Source: Brachyhypopomus gauderio
Taxonomy: Eukaryota > Chordata > Actinopteri > Gymnotiformes > Hypopomidae
Assembly (NCBI RefSeq): GCF_052324685.1
Contig: NC_135228.1
Coordinates: 10,271,386 to 10,335,385 of the forward strand
DNA length: 64,000 nt
Reading direction: 5' to 3'
Position numbers and translations under genes: made by a program. The notes beneath the pieces are model-generated. The model ran no database searches. It was not told the origin of the DNA and saw nothing but the letters and a program-made list of their open reading frames with translations. The first letter of the stretch is position 1. Each line of letters begins with the position of its first letter. Below, piece by piece: positions 23,917 through 38,048 of the stretch.

Positions 23917-24710
23917 TCAGTGACTAACGATGTACTCTCGTAGGTAAGACTGGGTCAGGCTGCGAAGCTCTTCCAGGGCGTAGTCCTCGGGCATGGGCAA
24001 GCGTCCAATGTGGGGGGCCAGGTGGCACAGGGGGATGTGGCGGGGGTCCGGGGTGCCCTCCCCACCCTGCTGAAGGCTTAGCACTACACGCAGGATGTTG
24101 GCCACACGTTTGGCCATTTCTGCGAGCACAGACAGTATTTAGTTAGATTTTTAAAAAAATTGGATAAAGTACGCTGGCAAGACCATGACACCCGAAACTG
24201 GAAGGGAGGAAACTTTGACGTCTCTGACCTGATTGGGCGAGTCTGTCTTTGGCTTTGGAGCAGGGGAGGAGTTCAATCCTGCTGCACAGAGAGGTGACGT
24301 CTGTCTGTAATCGCTCCAGTTCATATCCTGGACTCTCCAGCTACACACAGACACGCAAAGGTTTATGTTAGAAGCAGAAAGGTCTTAAAACTCTAGGTAC
24401 TGATACAATAGATATTATATCTCCTCTCTTTTAGGAGAGCAGCTGGACATGCAAGTAAGATATCTGTTAAGATGAGTTGGTTGTCTGTTGAGCCACCTGC
24501 TGAATGCGTTGGAGCGTCTGAATGACGTGGATGTAGTCCTTGTAGACCCGGCCTGATGTGTCCCAGTCCTGGATCTGAACACTACGCTCAGGCACGGCCA
24601 AGCCCTCCAGGAACTTCATTAGGTAGTCATGATTATCATTAATTATGCAGTCTTCAGGAAAACAGGAAGAACAAGGAGAGGTTACTTCACGTTGAAGGTG
24701 GCAGCTGTGG

Positions 24711-24769
<59 letters not shown>

Positions 24770-25901
24770 GGCAGATTCCATGATTGTGTACGAACCGGAG
24801 GCCAGGTTCTGTATGACTAGCCGGTGGCACTGGTTCCAGTGGCCGGCCCTGAAGAGGTGCAACGCCTCCCGGTGTTTGTCTCCGTCCCTCCTGGCACGGG
24901 TGGCCTTGGCTTCATGGACCCACTGCATGGGGATCAGCAGCTTCTCTGTGAGGAAGCTCTCTTTCTCTGCAGACTCTTCAGTCTCCTCCAGAGGGCAGTG
25001 TTGGTTCAGGATCTCCTTCACAGCATGTTCTCGAAGCCTTAAGACCCAGTTAGAGACGAGAGTAATGATCAGCAACACAGATGAATTAAGAATTAAATGG
25101 CACAGGTCTTGGACTTGGAAAAACAAAGCTTTCAATATACAGGCTGGTTTGCCGGTCACATTCAAGAGTCACCTTGAAGTCAGCTATAAATCAACAGGAG
25201 TTCACCAAAACCTTCTGCAGAAGCATCAGGATGACGAGGCACACACAGTCTATTTGTGCCCGTGGGCCGATTCTACTCACGAGGAGTCAGGGATGTGTAA
25301 CAGAACAAAAGCAGCCATCTCCCAGAGGCCCATGCTCTCGAGCTGGGCGGCGTAGCTGGCGTGCAGGAGGCCCTGTCGGGGCAGCGAGAGGTGGGTGTAG
25401 TTCAGGGCCTGCAGCACATTCCACAGGTGCCAGCTGAGCCTGTAGTCCAGCCGGTCCGCCGTCACCGTACTGGGGTCCAGGAGCTGCTGCAGGCTATAGT
25501 GCCTGAGGGTGGCAACCAATCAGAAATGAGACAGAAGGCACAGACTTACTCCATGTTTTACTTTAGCTGTTCAGAACAGTCCACTGCACGACCGAACATC
25601 AAGATTATCGTGTATAACTTTCTCTTTGGGCTTTTTGAGACAGATTTGGTCAGACATTCAGGCACATCAGGCTTTCTTGCCATATAACTACGGTGATCTA
25701 CCATAGTTCTGTGGTGGTGGAGTAACGGTTGCCTTACTTGTCGCTGTAGAGTTTGAGTAGGTGGAAGCAGACGTCGTAGAGGGGTTTCTGAGATTCCACA
25801 CTCTCCATCTCCTCATTCAACCCAAGCAGCTCTGTATCGTCCACATAGGGAGGAAGAGGAGCACATGCATACTTCTTCCCTTCTTCCAAACCCTAACGCC
25901 G

Positions 25902-25945
<44 letters not shown>

Positions 25946-28900
25946 GTAAACATACCTCACGTGAGCTTAACAGTTGTGTTCTCAAATCTAATTGTCTAAA
26001 ATCAAGCCGTTTGGACACTCAGTAAACGTGTCACGTGCCTCTTCTGTAACCTACACAACGCTCTAAGACTAAATCACATCACAGCATCATTCTTTTGAAT
26101 CAAAACATCAATTATAAATCGACAGCCTTAATTATAACCAAGTTAAAACACCATAACTAACTAAATGTCATATTTTGCAGTCCTTCATTAATTATAATGT
26201 ACTAGCTAGAGGAAATAAGGTTGAGTGACGACACTTCTTTCCATTTTAATCCCTGTAATCTTACACTTATTGTTACTGTAAAAATGTAGAAACTCTTGCC
26301 TGGAAGGCAGCCTCATATTTGACGAGAGCGTCTGCTACAGAGGCGCTGGGGGGCAGCATGTACCACAGGTGCACCGCCACACACCGTTTCCAGTCCAGCT
26401 CCGAGCACACGTTTATGCAGCAGTCCGTCGTCTCCCAGACCTGAGGAGACGGGCCGAGCCACACAAGTTCGGCGATGGCAATATGCGGAAGGTTTTTGGG
26501 TTTGGGTGGGGTGGGTCAGGGAGGGGTTTCCTACAGACTTACGGGTTTGCCCGCGAGCAAGGCCAGAATGCGCAGCCGGTCCTCCTGGATGAAGGAGTCT
26601 GTCTCCATCCTGTTCCAGTCCGCCAGCTGCAGGGCTAGAAGGTCTCGGCTTGGCTGCGATCCCACCGCCTGGGACAGCAGCAAGGACAGGCGGTGGTCCC
26701 CTACAGACGTACACACATCGGCCACGCGCTTCGTTAAGTACAGCCACGCGCTTCGTTAAGGCACTCAGGGCGCTAAAGTCACAGCTCTGTGCCACGCCAG
26801 GGTTGCGTGATACTTGCATTGTGACTGCAACATGCTTTATATAAATATATGTACACAGTACGCCAAATGGGAGAATTTTTTTTTTACCCTGGAAATGGCA
26901 TGCTTCTTTATAATGCACACAAAACTCATGACAGAGGGAAAAAAAAAATACAAAACAAGGAAAAAAATAAATAAATAACCTCATTTGTGTCTTCATTTCC
27001 ACTCTGTAGACTCAGTGTTGCAAGGCTAATTCCACAAGTGTTGCAAGTTCAAACCTATCGTGTGCCCCTGTGTGCAGGAAGAGGAGTGGCTCCCGCCATG
27101 CTCACCGTTCCGCTGGGCGAGTCTGCAGGCCTCGCTGATGCTGTGGCCCGTCAGGTAGCTGAAGATGGCCTCGGCACCGCCGCCGGCCCGGCCCACCTCC
27201 TCCTGGACGCGCGGAGCGGCACTCTGGGCCAGCCAGCGCGAGAAGCTCCGTCTGCGGGCCAGCTGCTCCTGGTAGCCCCCGTCGGGCTGGGCCTCGGTCT
27301 CGCCGAGCCGGCCCCACAGCGCCTCGCACAGCGCCCACGCCTGCTGCCAGAGACCCTGCACAGCTGACGGAAGGAGACGGAGAGGAGACGTAACTCGACT
27401 TGAGCTTTCTGAGCAAACGGCACAGTTTATAACAATGAAAGAAAAGAGAAAAAAAAAGTTAAGCTTGAATAAATGGCAGTTTAAGTGAGATTGGGACATT
27501 GCATCAATATCTTGGGCTGGGCTAGCTTCCTACCATCTTCAACTCCGGCTTCGACGTTGACGTCCGTGATCCACTTGGCGTAGTCGTGCAGGGCGTCCAC
27601 TCCTTTCTCCGGCTGGATGAAGGGGCAGGCGTCCTCCGTGCTGATGGTGCTGTGCTTAAGGCTGATCTCCAGCGGACGGTGGTAGAGGGCCACGTTCTGC
27701 TCTGCCTCCTTGGGCTCCATGCCCAGGACCTGCTCCACATGCACTTTATAGGGGCTCTCTGTGATCCTGCAGCAACACCAGGAAACAACGTGAAGAAACA
27801 AAGTGGTCACAGAGAGATCACTGATGCAATTAGGTTTTATTTTCTTAATGGATTTTAGCTTGTTTAGAGCATTTAATGGGCATACTTTTAGGAAAAGTAC
27901 CTTTCAGAAATTCTTAAACAGTTCGGTGAGGAAAAATTCAAGATGCTAACAACATAAAAATGAGACACTCATGGCATCCTTCACAGACCGCCATGTGTGC
28001 TAAACTCACTGTCTGATCCTGGCTGGTTTGGGCAAGAACCCAAAGCCCATGGCGTCCGTGGCCTGCGGCTCCTTCCCTTCCTGCACCGTGCTGAGAGCTT
28101 CTCCGCTGTGCGCCAGCACCCAGTTAGGGCCCCAGCCCACCCTGAAGGAGCGGCCCATGAACAGGGCCGAGTCCATCAGCAAGCGGCCCTTCCCCAGGGT
28201 GACAGAGCTGTGTTGTGGCACGGGACCCCCGAGCCTACGCGCCCCGACCGTGCGTAGCGTGACCTCTGGGACCGGAGGAGGCAGGACGAAGGAGGGGCCC
28301 AGCGAGGGCCACGGGGCCTCCGCCACCGGGGGCTGACCGAGCTTCAGAGAGGAGGCTCCAAAAGGAACCTCCGGCAGCTGTGCAAACAGTCCCCCGGGCG
28401 AGCTGAACTTGGTCTGCAGGAGGCTGCCCACTGTCAGAGGCGCAGGAAAGTCAAAGGGTGATTCATGGGAAGTCTGTAATGTCTAGGTTGCAGCAATAAT
28501 TATAGCATTAACAGAAGTATATACACCATGTTGAGCGAAATCTCTGGGTCTTTGCTAACCTGGAACCCTGCCTTGGGATTTCCCAAGTAAGAATTGGGGA
28601 GACATAATCTCTTCCAGAAGCTTCTGAGGGTGCTGCTCATGGAACAGGTCACAGTCATCATCTCCAGCGAACAAAGACGCCTTCATAATCTGTTTGGTTC
28701 AAAACAATAACACATTGCTTATACGACCGTCACTCGAGTTGCTCGAAGCAGAGATAATGACCGTTTAAGTGAAGAGAGCTGAACTACACGGACCAAAAAT
28801 TCACGGACAATTCGGTCAACAAGCTTAAGACGACGCTGCCCGTCCGAGCCAAACGGCGGTTCCAGAGAGCGCTGTACCTGAAGGGCGTGAGGGTTGACTC

Positions 28901-31900
28901 CCAGCAAGGAGGCCATCTGGCTGGACGCGGAGACGGGCTCGTGCTCGTCCTCCGCCCTCAGGCCCATCCTGGTGTCGTCCTCAAGAATGCTCTCCTCCTC
29001 CTGGCACAGCACTCCCTCCGCTGGAGGCTCCTGGGTAATGTCGGCCATGTCGCTGTCCAGCTCCGGCACGCAGCTCAGGAGGTCCAACACCGCCGTGCTC
29101 TGCGCGCAATGTGCGAATATTTATACTGACGTGCACATATTTATACACGTAAACATCGAGGACAGTCTCCACTAAGGACCATTTGTAGTCAACATAGTAA
29201 GCTTCTAATACAAGAAAGGCCTCTGCATAGTTTTTGTTTAAATGTAGATTGAACAGAACAAAAAACAGCCAAACCGTTCAGACAGCTTTAAAAATGTTCA
29301 CGGGCGTTTCTTTGTATACATGAATCTGACTGACACATAAATCAAATATTTATTGACGTTTTATTTCTTGATGCGTTACATGGGCAAAATGTACAAACTC
29401 ATGACATCGTTCAAATTCATTTTTAATCCACAAAAAAAGTGCAGAACCTTCAGGTAGCATCACAAAAGATCAGAGGTGAACTTTGTTTAAAACACATATA
29501 TCTGTATTTGTATATTTTGCATATAATCCAGACATTGCATTAATATAACAATTAACATGTTAGCAAGAAACTGCTAAATACATGTCAATACATGTGAGAT
29601 TAGTGATGTCTCACATTACTTCAAAAACATGCCCATCTTAACAGCAAACAATGTCAAATAATACAATTGTCTTATCATTTGCAGGCTACACTGTAGAGAA
29701 AAAAAAACCTTTGAAGAAAACAAAATGACCTATGCACCCCATAACTTCAACCTAAGAGAGCAAACTCAATACTTAAAACCATGACAGCCTCTTTGATTAA
29801 GCAGTGTCCCTGAAGAGAATAATACCCACACCTTCCTAATACAGCATAAAACAGAGCATTATCTGTTTAGGTTTGTGAAAATGGCACATTGATTTTATGC
29901 TACCATAGGAGACATCATTACTAGAATCTCCTTCACCAGTGCAGACGCAGGCCGGGAGGCACAAATGTGGATGTACCCAGTGTGTGTCAGACGCAGTGTG
30001 TTCCTCGGTCTACCTGTGCCTGTGGCGCCACCTGCTGCTGGCTCAGTGGAATTTGCTGCATTGCTGGCAGGACACCAGTCTTCAACTTCTTTGGGTCCGT
30101 TTTGGCTGGGGGTACCTCCTCTTCCTCATCCGAGTCCTGCAGGCCATACTTAGAGAAGTGGGCCACCTGGAGGAGTAAAATAAACACCATAAATTAGCTT
30201 TACAGTTCTCACAGCCTTGCTATGTACCAGTGTCTCAGACACCAACAACTGATTATTCAGTATGAATAATAATGGGCCAAAAAAATTACTGGCAAAAATT
30301 GGCAACACAGCAGCTGTTCTGGCTAAACCCCATTATAATGTAGCATTGAATTAATTAATTTTTATTTTTATTTTATTGTCTAGCATCTTGGCAACAATAG
30401 CCCCTTCAAGCCTGAGCAAAGTGCATATAAAATTACTTGCCTTTACCCCTCAGTTATTAGATACAACATGCTAAAAAAATGAACAGACAGCAGTAAATAA
30501 ATTGGTAACACTTCTTAAAAATGCTAGCGGCTCGTACCTCAAACACCCAGGATCCAGTCTCAGGGCGGTACTCAAGGAAGCGAGCGCCCTGTTTGCGGGA
30601 CGCGTTCTCCAGTCTTCCCTCATAATTCATCTCGCTCAGACGCTCAGGACTCTTGATCTGAGTGCAGGTGGTTTTGTCGTTGGGCCAAACACCGTCAAGA
30701 GTCACTTCTGCTCGCCTGAGGACGCAGATATGATGAAAATGGTGTAAACATGAGCATAAACCCCATCTTCACTGAAATTCTGGAGTGATCGTTTTAAAAA
30801 TAAGCTGCTAATCAGAGTGATGCAAATACTGTGCCTCTGACCTGTTGAGGCCATCTCCCTCAGGAGGTTTATCTTTGTCATCAGGGTACACGATCACCTC
30901 CTTTCGTCTGAAGTGTACAATTTCATCGAGGTTCATGTTTGTCACGTTCACCTCACCGGGAAAGAAGACCGACCCATAGCCTGCAAGATCACCAATGTCA
31001 TTCATCATCTCTATCCTGATTTTTGATCAGATCAGTGCAGGAGAAACTGCAGGTGCATGTCTAGTGCAGTATGGAGTACCTCTCCTGCCCACGGTGAAGT
31101 TCTCCACAATACACTCTCCATTTTCATTCAGCATCTTCCCCAGCTCCTCCATTGATGGGATGGTGTAGTAACCTACTCGACTCAGAATTATACCTGTAGT
31201 CAAGGAATGGAGAGACAAATGAATCATGAAGGTTCTTCAAAAGGTCGACTGGATCAGAAAGTGATTCCTCAATTTAAAAATCTCAACCAATGATAAAGGG
31301 AATAAAGGCTCGACTACATTGCTGAGACTGCTGAACAAAACCCACCAGCCGGATGAGGAGGTTTCTGGGCTTCCAGCTCCTCGTCCCTCTCCTCCTGGAC
31401 AGAAGACTCCTCCCCGAAGGAGATCTCCTCACTGCTGAGATCCAGGCCATTGCAGACGCTCCCACCTCTGCGCATGTTCAACTCACTGATCGTGTCCTGT
31501 AGTAAGGGGTTGGGCTTGGCTACAGGGTTGGTGTAGAACTTGGAAACTTCCAGATCATCCTCCGCCCCCCTCTCTGGCTCTCCATCTTGGGTGTCTTCCA
31601 CATCCGTTCTCAGGCTAGAAATAAGTTCACACCAGGGTTAACTAAGGTTGTTCTCTTGTAGTGCTGTGCCATTAAATCAATAACTAAAGGTCACAAAGCT
31701 TGCAAACATAACTAAAGACCAATGCTATTTAACACCAGCAATAATACAACTAAAATGTTGCCCAGTTTTCCTAGAAAACACCCATCGTGACGACCCAAAA
31801 TAAAGAGATGAACCCTGACCTGAGGCCATTCTGTGGGTACTCTGAAGGAGAGCTCAAGTCATCAGACTCTCTGTTCAGTGGGCTGCTGTACAAACTGCTC

Positions 31901-34900
31901 CCATTCAGGTTTTTCAAAACCAGCTTCTTGATACTCTTCCTAAAATGCCACAAACAGGAAGAGCACGTGAACCACAGCAGCGTTGCGAGCAGGAATTCCA
32001 GTCCAGTCCACAAAAAGATCCAATTACTGAAGACACTATGCCAAGTACTGAACAAAAGTTGCACAATGCTGATCTTCACCTGGGCATGAAGGCTCCATTG
32101 GTGAGGGAAGGTTCGTCATCATCCAACCCATCAAAGAGCTGAGACTTGGCGGACCCGGAGGAGGAGAGGGCCTTGGGGCGCACGCGTGTGGCAGGGCGAG
32201 GGGTCAGCTTGTAGTGCGTAGGGGTCGTGAGGGCTTTCTGAGCAGCTGGATTTGTTGGCTTTAGGCGCTAATTAAAAAGGATAAACACGGCACGTCAATC
32301 AGATTGAAACAAATGTAAAACATCCATGACGAACACTTAAATGCGGTTATCTGACCTTTTTCTATTACAAAAATAAGCACAAGCAGGACAAGAGCATGCA
32401 CATTTTCCCTGGTTTACCCACCTCCTCCTTCTTCTTGGGATCAGAAAGAGGGTTTCTGAACAGGGGCGAGTCGCCAAAAGGGGAATAGGCCAAGGCGTTG
32501 ATCTGCTGCTGAAGCACGGCCTGCTGGGCGGCCGCAGCATTGGGGTCGGTCAGGGCTGTCGGGGAAGCAAAGACCATCCATCATCGAGATGTCGTTCAGT
32601 CTCACGCATTATACACTAATGGTACTATACACCAAATTTAGAAATCACTGTATTCTGACGAGCACTGGTGTAGACTTCAAAACGTAAACCCAAAGTGGCA
32701 AAGTAACTTGTCTTTTAAAATACTGACCTACAGGTTGCTGTGGTGCACCAAAGTTCAGTGCGCTTGTTCCTGTGTTAAAGCCAGTAGCCCCAAATGTCCC
32801 TACAGTACCCAAAGTGGAGCCCATCTTGTTCTGGTTGTTCCCGAACAGAGAGGGTTGCCCCGTGCCTACACCTGCAAAGCAACGATAGGACGTTCTTCGT
32901 TGCCCATAAGAAAACTAACCAAAATACCAGAATAACCAAAATGTTTACCACAAGGGCAAACATCACACACCTGCTCCAAAACCTGCTCCCAGGCCCGCCC
33001 CTAGGCTACCAGTGGCGGTTTTGTTTCCAAATAGACTCCCTGAAGCAGGATTTGCACCAAACCCTGAAAGACACTTATAGTCATTTGTAACAAGCCATAC
33101 AAAGGTTCAGTTGGCTACCCAATTCAATGTTGTACCCATATTCATGAGATAAAAGCGAGACTCACCAAAGTTGGAGGTGTTTGTGTTCGCTCCAAGAGTG
33201 AGGGTGGGCTTGTTGCCAAAGAGGCCGGTACCAGTGCCGAAGGACGGAGCGCTGGTTGTGGTGGTGCCAAAACCAGCAGGCTTGTTACCAAACAAATTCT
33301 GATTAATAAAGAATAAAACAAAATTTGTTCAATTTACCATTGAAGCTACAGAAATGTAACATCAGAGCAGTCCAACATGTAATGAGCCATCGCCCGACTA
33401 AAGCATCATTTCAGAAGTCATTCAAATCAGAACATTACTTGTGTGAAAGTATGGCGCATAGACTGAAAACAAGAATGGTACCATTGGTACCACTTTGAGG
33501 TCCACTAATCACCTGAGTACCCACATTCCCAAAGCCGGTGTTGGGCTGGCCGAAGAGCCCTGTGCCTGTACCAAACCCAGCAGCTGTACTGGTGTTCGCC
33601 GTGTTTCCGAACAGCCCTGTAGCTTGTGAAGCGGCAGTGTTTCCAAACAGGCCCTGTACACACAGATAAAAAAATAATTAAAACAAGCTATACTGAACAT
33701 CCACGACAAGATGATTCCCAAGACGTAAATGTGTTTAGTTCTGGCACCTAGAACTCTCAGATTTTGCTTTGTTGAGGATTTTACAGTTTATCAGTACTAA
33801 CCATGCTGCTGGTGTTGGGTTGGCCCATGGTGTTGGTGTTGCCAAAGGAGAAGCCAGTGTTGGGGGCTGTGGTGGTCTGGCCGAAAGGCTTGAACAGACT
33901 GTTTGATTGTTGTGGTTGGCCAAATAAACTGTTTGTGGTTGTACCAAAGGCAGCCGTACCTACAGAACAATCAAGTCATTGCATTACATTTCAGACACAT
34001 TAGTCTATAACCAGTTTATGGTCAGAAGAGAGAGAGAGAAATATACAAATACATTATGCTTCAAGATGGAAAAATGCTGCCAAGCTTCGCTCGTCAGTAC
34101 AACTAATGTTTGTGTTGTCAGGCTCAATGTTGTTGTAAACATGCAACATGAAACTGACATGCACATGTACAAGTCATGTACGAGCCTGTGCTACAGCTGG
34201 GGGGGGCGCATTCACTTACTGGTACCAAAGGAGGTCTTGTTCTGGCCAAAACTGAAGCCAGAAGAACCAAAGAGTCCAGTAGCGGTGCTAGGAGTTGCGG
34301 TTGCTGTAGCACCAAAGAGCCCACCTGGGTTGCCTGCCATTGGATTCGAGGGCCCCTTCCTCCCTGCCTGGTAATCCTCCAACCTCAGCTCCTAAACATC
34401 AGAAAGGCAATCACAGAACCCAAAAATTCAACCCGACTGCCATTATGTTACAGTATAGATTTAGACACGTGTTGGCAGTATGTTAAAATGAAAAAAACTT
34501 TGTTGGACAGTTTAAGAATGTGGACTACCTCTAGAGATTTGTTCTCATACTCTTTCATGGCTGTGATGCACTGGTGTTTGGTGTTGATGCTGGTCGTCAC
34601 ACCACTTTTCACCATTGTGTCACTTCCAGTTGGTGGCTAAAAGAAAATTATGCATTGTTAAAGAGTGTAGCTCGTATTTAAAATAGTATGCAAAACCTCA
34701 TTCTGTTCTATGCCAGTGTGACCAAGTCAGAGTAAAGGCATACACATTTACTTACATTAAATTTGATGGTTGTGCCAGGTTGCGTGGCAGTGAAACTTGA
34801 TGAACCAAACAGGGACCCAGAAGTTCCTCCAAATGGATTGGAGGTGGTGTTGGTTGTCCCAAAGAGCCCACCACTACTGGTACTGGTGCCAAAAGCTTAA

Positions 34901-35945
34901 ATTAACAAATACAATTATAAAAAAACAAACATGTAGCCATCTTGCCTATGTTTCTTTCAAAAATTATATTTGTCTTCTACTACTCAAAAGTTGTCCATCT
35001 AAACTTACTGCCAAAAGTGGCAGGTTTGTTGGCACTAAATGCATTGCCCTGCTGGGAGAAGAGGCCTCCACCTCCAGTGTTCGTGCTTCCAAAGAGGCTG
35101 TTAGATGTGCCACTGGGGGCACCAAACCCAAACCCACTGCTGGTGGAGGATGTGACAGGCTGGTTGAACGTGCTGGAGCCGAAGAGTCCACCTGTGCAGA
35201 GCAGAGTTCACAACAAACGATGCCGCATAAAAGATGGATAAGGCGTGTGGGGCAGTCTCATGCTTACCTCCTCTACCTGCACCATGGGGGATTTGCTGAG
35301 GATTGACTGCCACTTTAAAGTATTACAGGTGGTGTTAGAAATGCAGTGAAGCATATTTTTAAAACAATACATGTCACACTGTACAATTCACTGTTTATGT
35401 TCATGACTGGAAGATAAACAATTCAGAACATGCTTCTAATAACAACTAGTAGTGTGATCAAGTTCTGAATGATATTCTACAAAAGATCTAACAATTTGAA
35501 GACAGCAATAATATTTACATAAATCAGCATACCAGGTTTGTTTTGTGTTGCTCCAAAGAGGCCGCCTGTGTTGTTGGTAGTTCCAAAAGCAGAGGAACCA
35601 AATCCAGTTGCTCCAAAACCAGTGTCTGAAAATGTAAAAGGAAAAATATTCTTGACCTACTCTTACAACCTGAAACTATTCTTGAAAGCAAACTCCATTG
35701 AAGTATACATGATTTTTATATACACACTTTGTGGGATAGTTATTTGGTTAGGATTGTTTGGCTGTGACAAAATATACAGGTTATTTATTACAGACTATAC
35801 CCTCTGTATAAAACAAGTTCAGATTAAGGAATTCTGACAGTTTTAAATTCCTCTATGAAGACTTACTTTGTTGTCCAAACGTGGATGCAGTCCCAAATCC
35901 TCCTGGTCCTCCCCCAAAGGGAGCACCAAACGACTTGTTGAACAT
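23917..35945 (-). CDS. nup98: Nuclear pore complex protein Nup98-Nup96 precursor
   Basis: I assembled 32 coding exons (complement): 35867-35945, 35533-35625, 35009-35191, 34756-34895, 34529-34636, 34220-34391, 33802-33959, 33513-33653, 33166-33298, 32971-33063, 32728-32871, 32422-32555, 32080-32267, 31820-31939, 31346-31614, 31080-31193, 30842-30980, 30538-30715, 30014-30166, 28878-29099, 28560-28689, 28010-28430, 27534-27766, 27106-27363, 26543-26700, 26300-26440, 25738-25892, 25281-25502, 24796-25037, 24497-24651, 24229-24340, 23917-24119. The frame stays open for 1796 residues, close to the human precursor. Residues 1-165 and 202-480 are GLFG/FG repeats that bind transport receptors. The GLEBS motif region (Rae1 binding) lies around 155-205. 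The autoproteolytic domain (about 719-870) contains VAHFSKYG, with H865-F866 and S867 at the known cut site. Nup96, a Y-complex scaffold solenoid, follows from 867 and ends with the conserved [11 protein letters not shown]. One junction (after 26300) uses a GC donor. Confidence 0.96.
24716..24768. repeat. GT microsatellite in nup98 intron
   Basis: About 50 bases of pure GT on the + strand, between nup98 exons 30 and 29. Confidence 0.95.
25904..25944. repeat. CA microsatellite in nup98 intron
   Basis: About 40 bases of CA immediately upstream (in gene sense) of the exon 27 acceptor. Confidence 0.95.
26721..26760. repeat. Short direct duplication in nup98 intron
   Basis: GCCACGCGCTTCGTTAAG occurs twice, at 26721-26738 and 26743-26760, just upstream in gene sense of the exon 25 acceptor. 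Confidence 0.85.
29340..30013 (-). other. nup98: Alternative nup98 3' end (Nup98-only isoform)
   Basis: If the donor after exon 19 (at 30013) is not used, the frame reads on for eight residues (VDRGTHCV) to a stop at 29987-29989. AATAAA signals on the minus strand follow at 29349-29354 and 29360-29365. This would make a Nup98 protein without Nup96. Human NUP98 has exactly this arrangement, where its short form ends in VEKKGQ from the same read-through. The isoform here is inferred from that match and the polyadenylation signals. The stretch is otherwise the intron between exons 19 and 20. Confidence 0.6.
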
Positions 35946-37080
35946 CTTGCACTATACAGACTGCATATGTCTGGCAAAGACACAATAAGCATTTCATCAG
36001 TAAAAAATAACAGCCCACACTTTATACCATCAAAAATATTTTGCCATGTAGCTACGCCTAATCTCAAACCGACCACGCAATGAAATTATTCGCACAGATT
36101 CTGAAAGTATAATGAAAGTGTGTATTTTGCAGTGTTAAATGCACATTAATTCCAGAATTAACTCATTTACACATAGACACGCTCAAGTAGTGACCAGAGA
36201 TTAAACAAGTCGCCAACGCCAAAAAACATGCGGTCACGTTTAAAGTCAGCTAACGTTAGTTAGCTACAGTACTTATCCTGGTCATCCTTATCCAAATAAC
36301 GTTAGCAGCCAACGACCAAGAACACACAACAAGCGAGTAATAATGATTTGCGTGACTATAACCTGAAGTCTAAAATCCTGGGCGCCAGAAACAGGCCTAA
36401 AGATAGCAGCGTCGTGTTGTTGATTTACGGCCTGCACTGGCTAGCCTGGCATTGTGGCCAGCTAACTAGCGTTAGCATGCGAGTATTCCTCGCGTAACTA
36501 ACGTACACGCCGAACTAGCTAGTTGGCCCACTTGCGCTGTAACATCAGTTTATTTACAATAAACACACACAGCTAACGCTAGCACAGCTAACGCTAGCAC
36601 AGCTAATGCTAGTTAGCTAGCAAGCGTCCATGTAACCGGATTTATCCTGAGTGAACTAGTGCGCACAAACATCCGCCGACCGACGCCAGTTAGCCCGCTC
36701 ACGTTAGCCACCGTGTTAACTTACAGGACTCATAGCACGTATATATGTGGCCGAGGTAACGAGATAAACGTTAAAAAGTCTGAAGGCGAACAAATATACG
36801 GCCGCCCACACACGGTCGCTGCGGTGAGACGCTCCGGAGATCAACACGCATCTCGTCTCGGCCGCGCTGAGGCCCACACGGCGGGTTTAGCCCGTTAGCT
36901 TCTTAGCGCGTGTTAGCATGAACGGTTCGGACGCCGTTGGGTCGACAAACGTCCATCAAACGCGTTTACCGTGCGGGATGCGGTCGAGGCTCAAACTGCC
37001 GCGTCGCTAGTTCCTCTCCTGGGCGCTTCTGGTGTCGGTCGTGTTACAGGTTTGACTGAAGCTTCGGTTCGGGGACACTT
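35946..37080 (-). promoter_or_regulatory. nup98: nup98 5' UTR and CpG-rich promoter region
   Basis: The first coding exon extends 25 bases upstream of ATG to an acceptor at 35970 (CAG before ACATATGCAG). A plausible non-coding first exon ends at 36970 with donor GTAAAC on the minus strand. Sequence from about 36640 to 37200 is CpG-rich with no TATA box, as expected for a housekeeping promoter. Between these lies the first intron. Three copies of a 15-bp unit AGCTAACGCTAGCAC sit at about 36570-36613. The exact transcription start is not determined. Confidence 0.5.
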
Positions 37081-37199
37081 GGCTGGTCGGTGTAATGTGG
37101 AAGGAGGGAAACGACGTCGCTGACGCGTTAAACTAAACCCGGTTGATCTGGACTTGCATCATCACTCATCAGCGGACGTCAGCGCGCCTCCTCGGACGT

Positions 37200-38048
37200 G
37201 TCTCGCTTATTTCACGAAAAACAAGTGATCAAATTGGAAGCGAATAGCCTCTATTATGACGTTTAATCTGTGTGCGGCAGTTCTCCAAGTACCTCACATG
37301 ACAAACGATTGATTAATTGATTGAGGTAGGAAAGTGGAGAATTGTTATTGTATGACATGCGCCACAGCTAACATTGAAAACAAAGAAATGGGTTAATGCA
37401 GTCTTGTTGCCTTTTTATTGTTAGAAAAATTTAATGGTACATCGTACTCATATATCACATTCCCTATAAATAAAAATATTTCACCGATTTTCTCCTTAGA
37501 GGATGTAATCACCTTCCAAGGTCATGATAAATAAACCCGCGTGATGCGCGTGTTAACATTTAGTTACGATTATATATCCTCATATTATTTTTAGCCGAGA
37601 CTGTACAATAAACGTGCAATAATTTAGTAATTTGCTGCCTGTAGTGTTGTGCTGACGCCATGTTAAGATACACGTCTGTCAGTTGCCTTCATTTAACATA
37701 AAACGTTATAATTTTCAAGAGCTTTCACTATTTGTCTTGCTAATTTTTCTTTTTGTTCAAATGGCTTCGTATGGTATTCGCATCTTGCTTGTTTTAGCAT
37801 TATTCGGGGCAGTAGTTTGACATTTTCAAATATCTACCGAGACGCGTATTTCATAGTAACGTCTACTGTGATTACTTTAGTATTTTTTTTATTATTTACA
37901 TCTATTACAGTTTATCGTTTTAATTCTAATTATTATTTTGATTATTCTAGTTTACGTCTTTTTCGTAGTGACGTAGTCAACATTGTGCGTTTCGAGTTGC
38001 GACGTCATGGCCCGCTCGAGTATAACTTAAAGGACGGAGGTCGGCCAG
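37200..38048. other. Intergenic between nup98 and the snoRNA host gene
   Basis: About 0.9 kb of AT-rich sequence separating two genes transcribed away from each other. The open frame from 37817 crosses the host gene's presumed start and first exon and has no family similarity. Confidence 0.55.
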
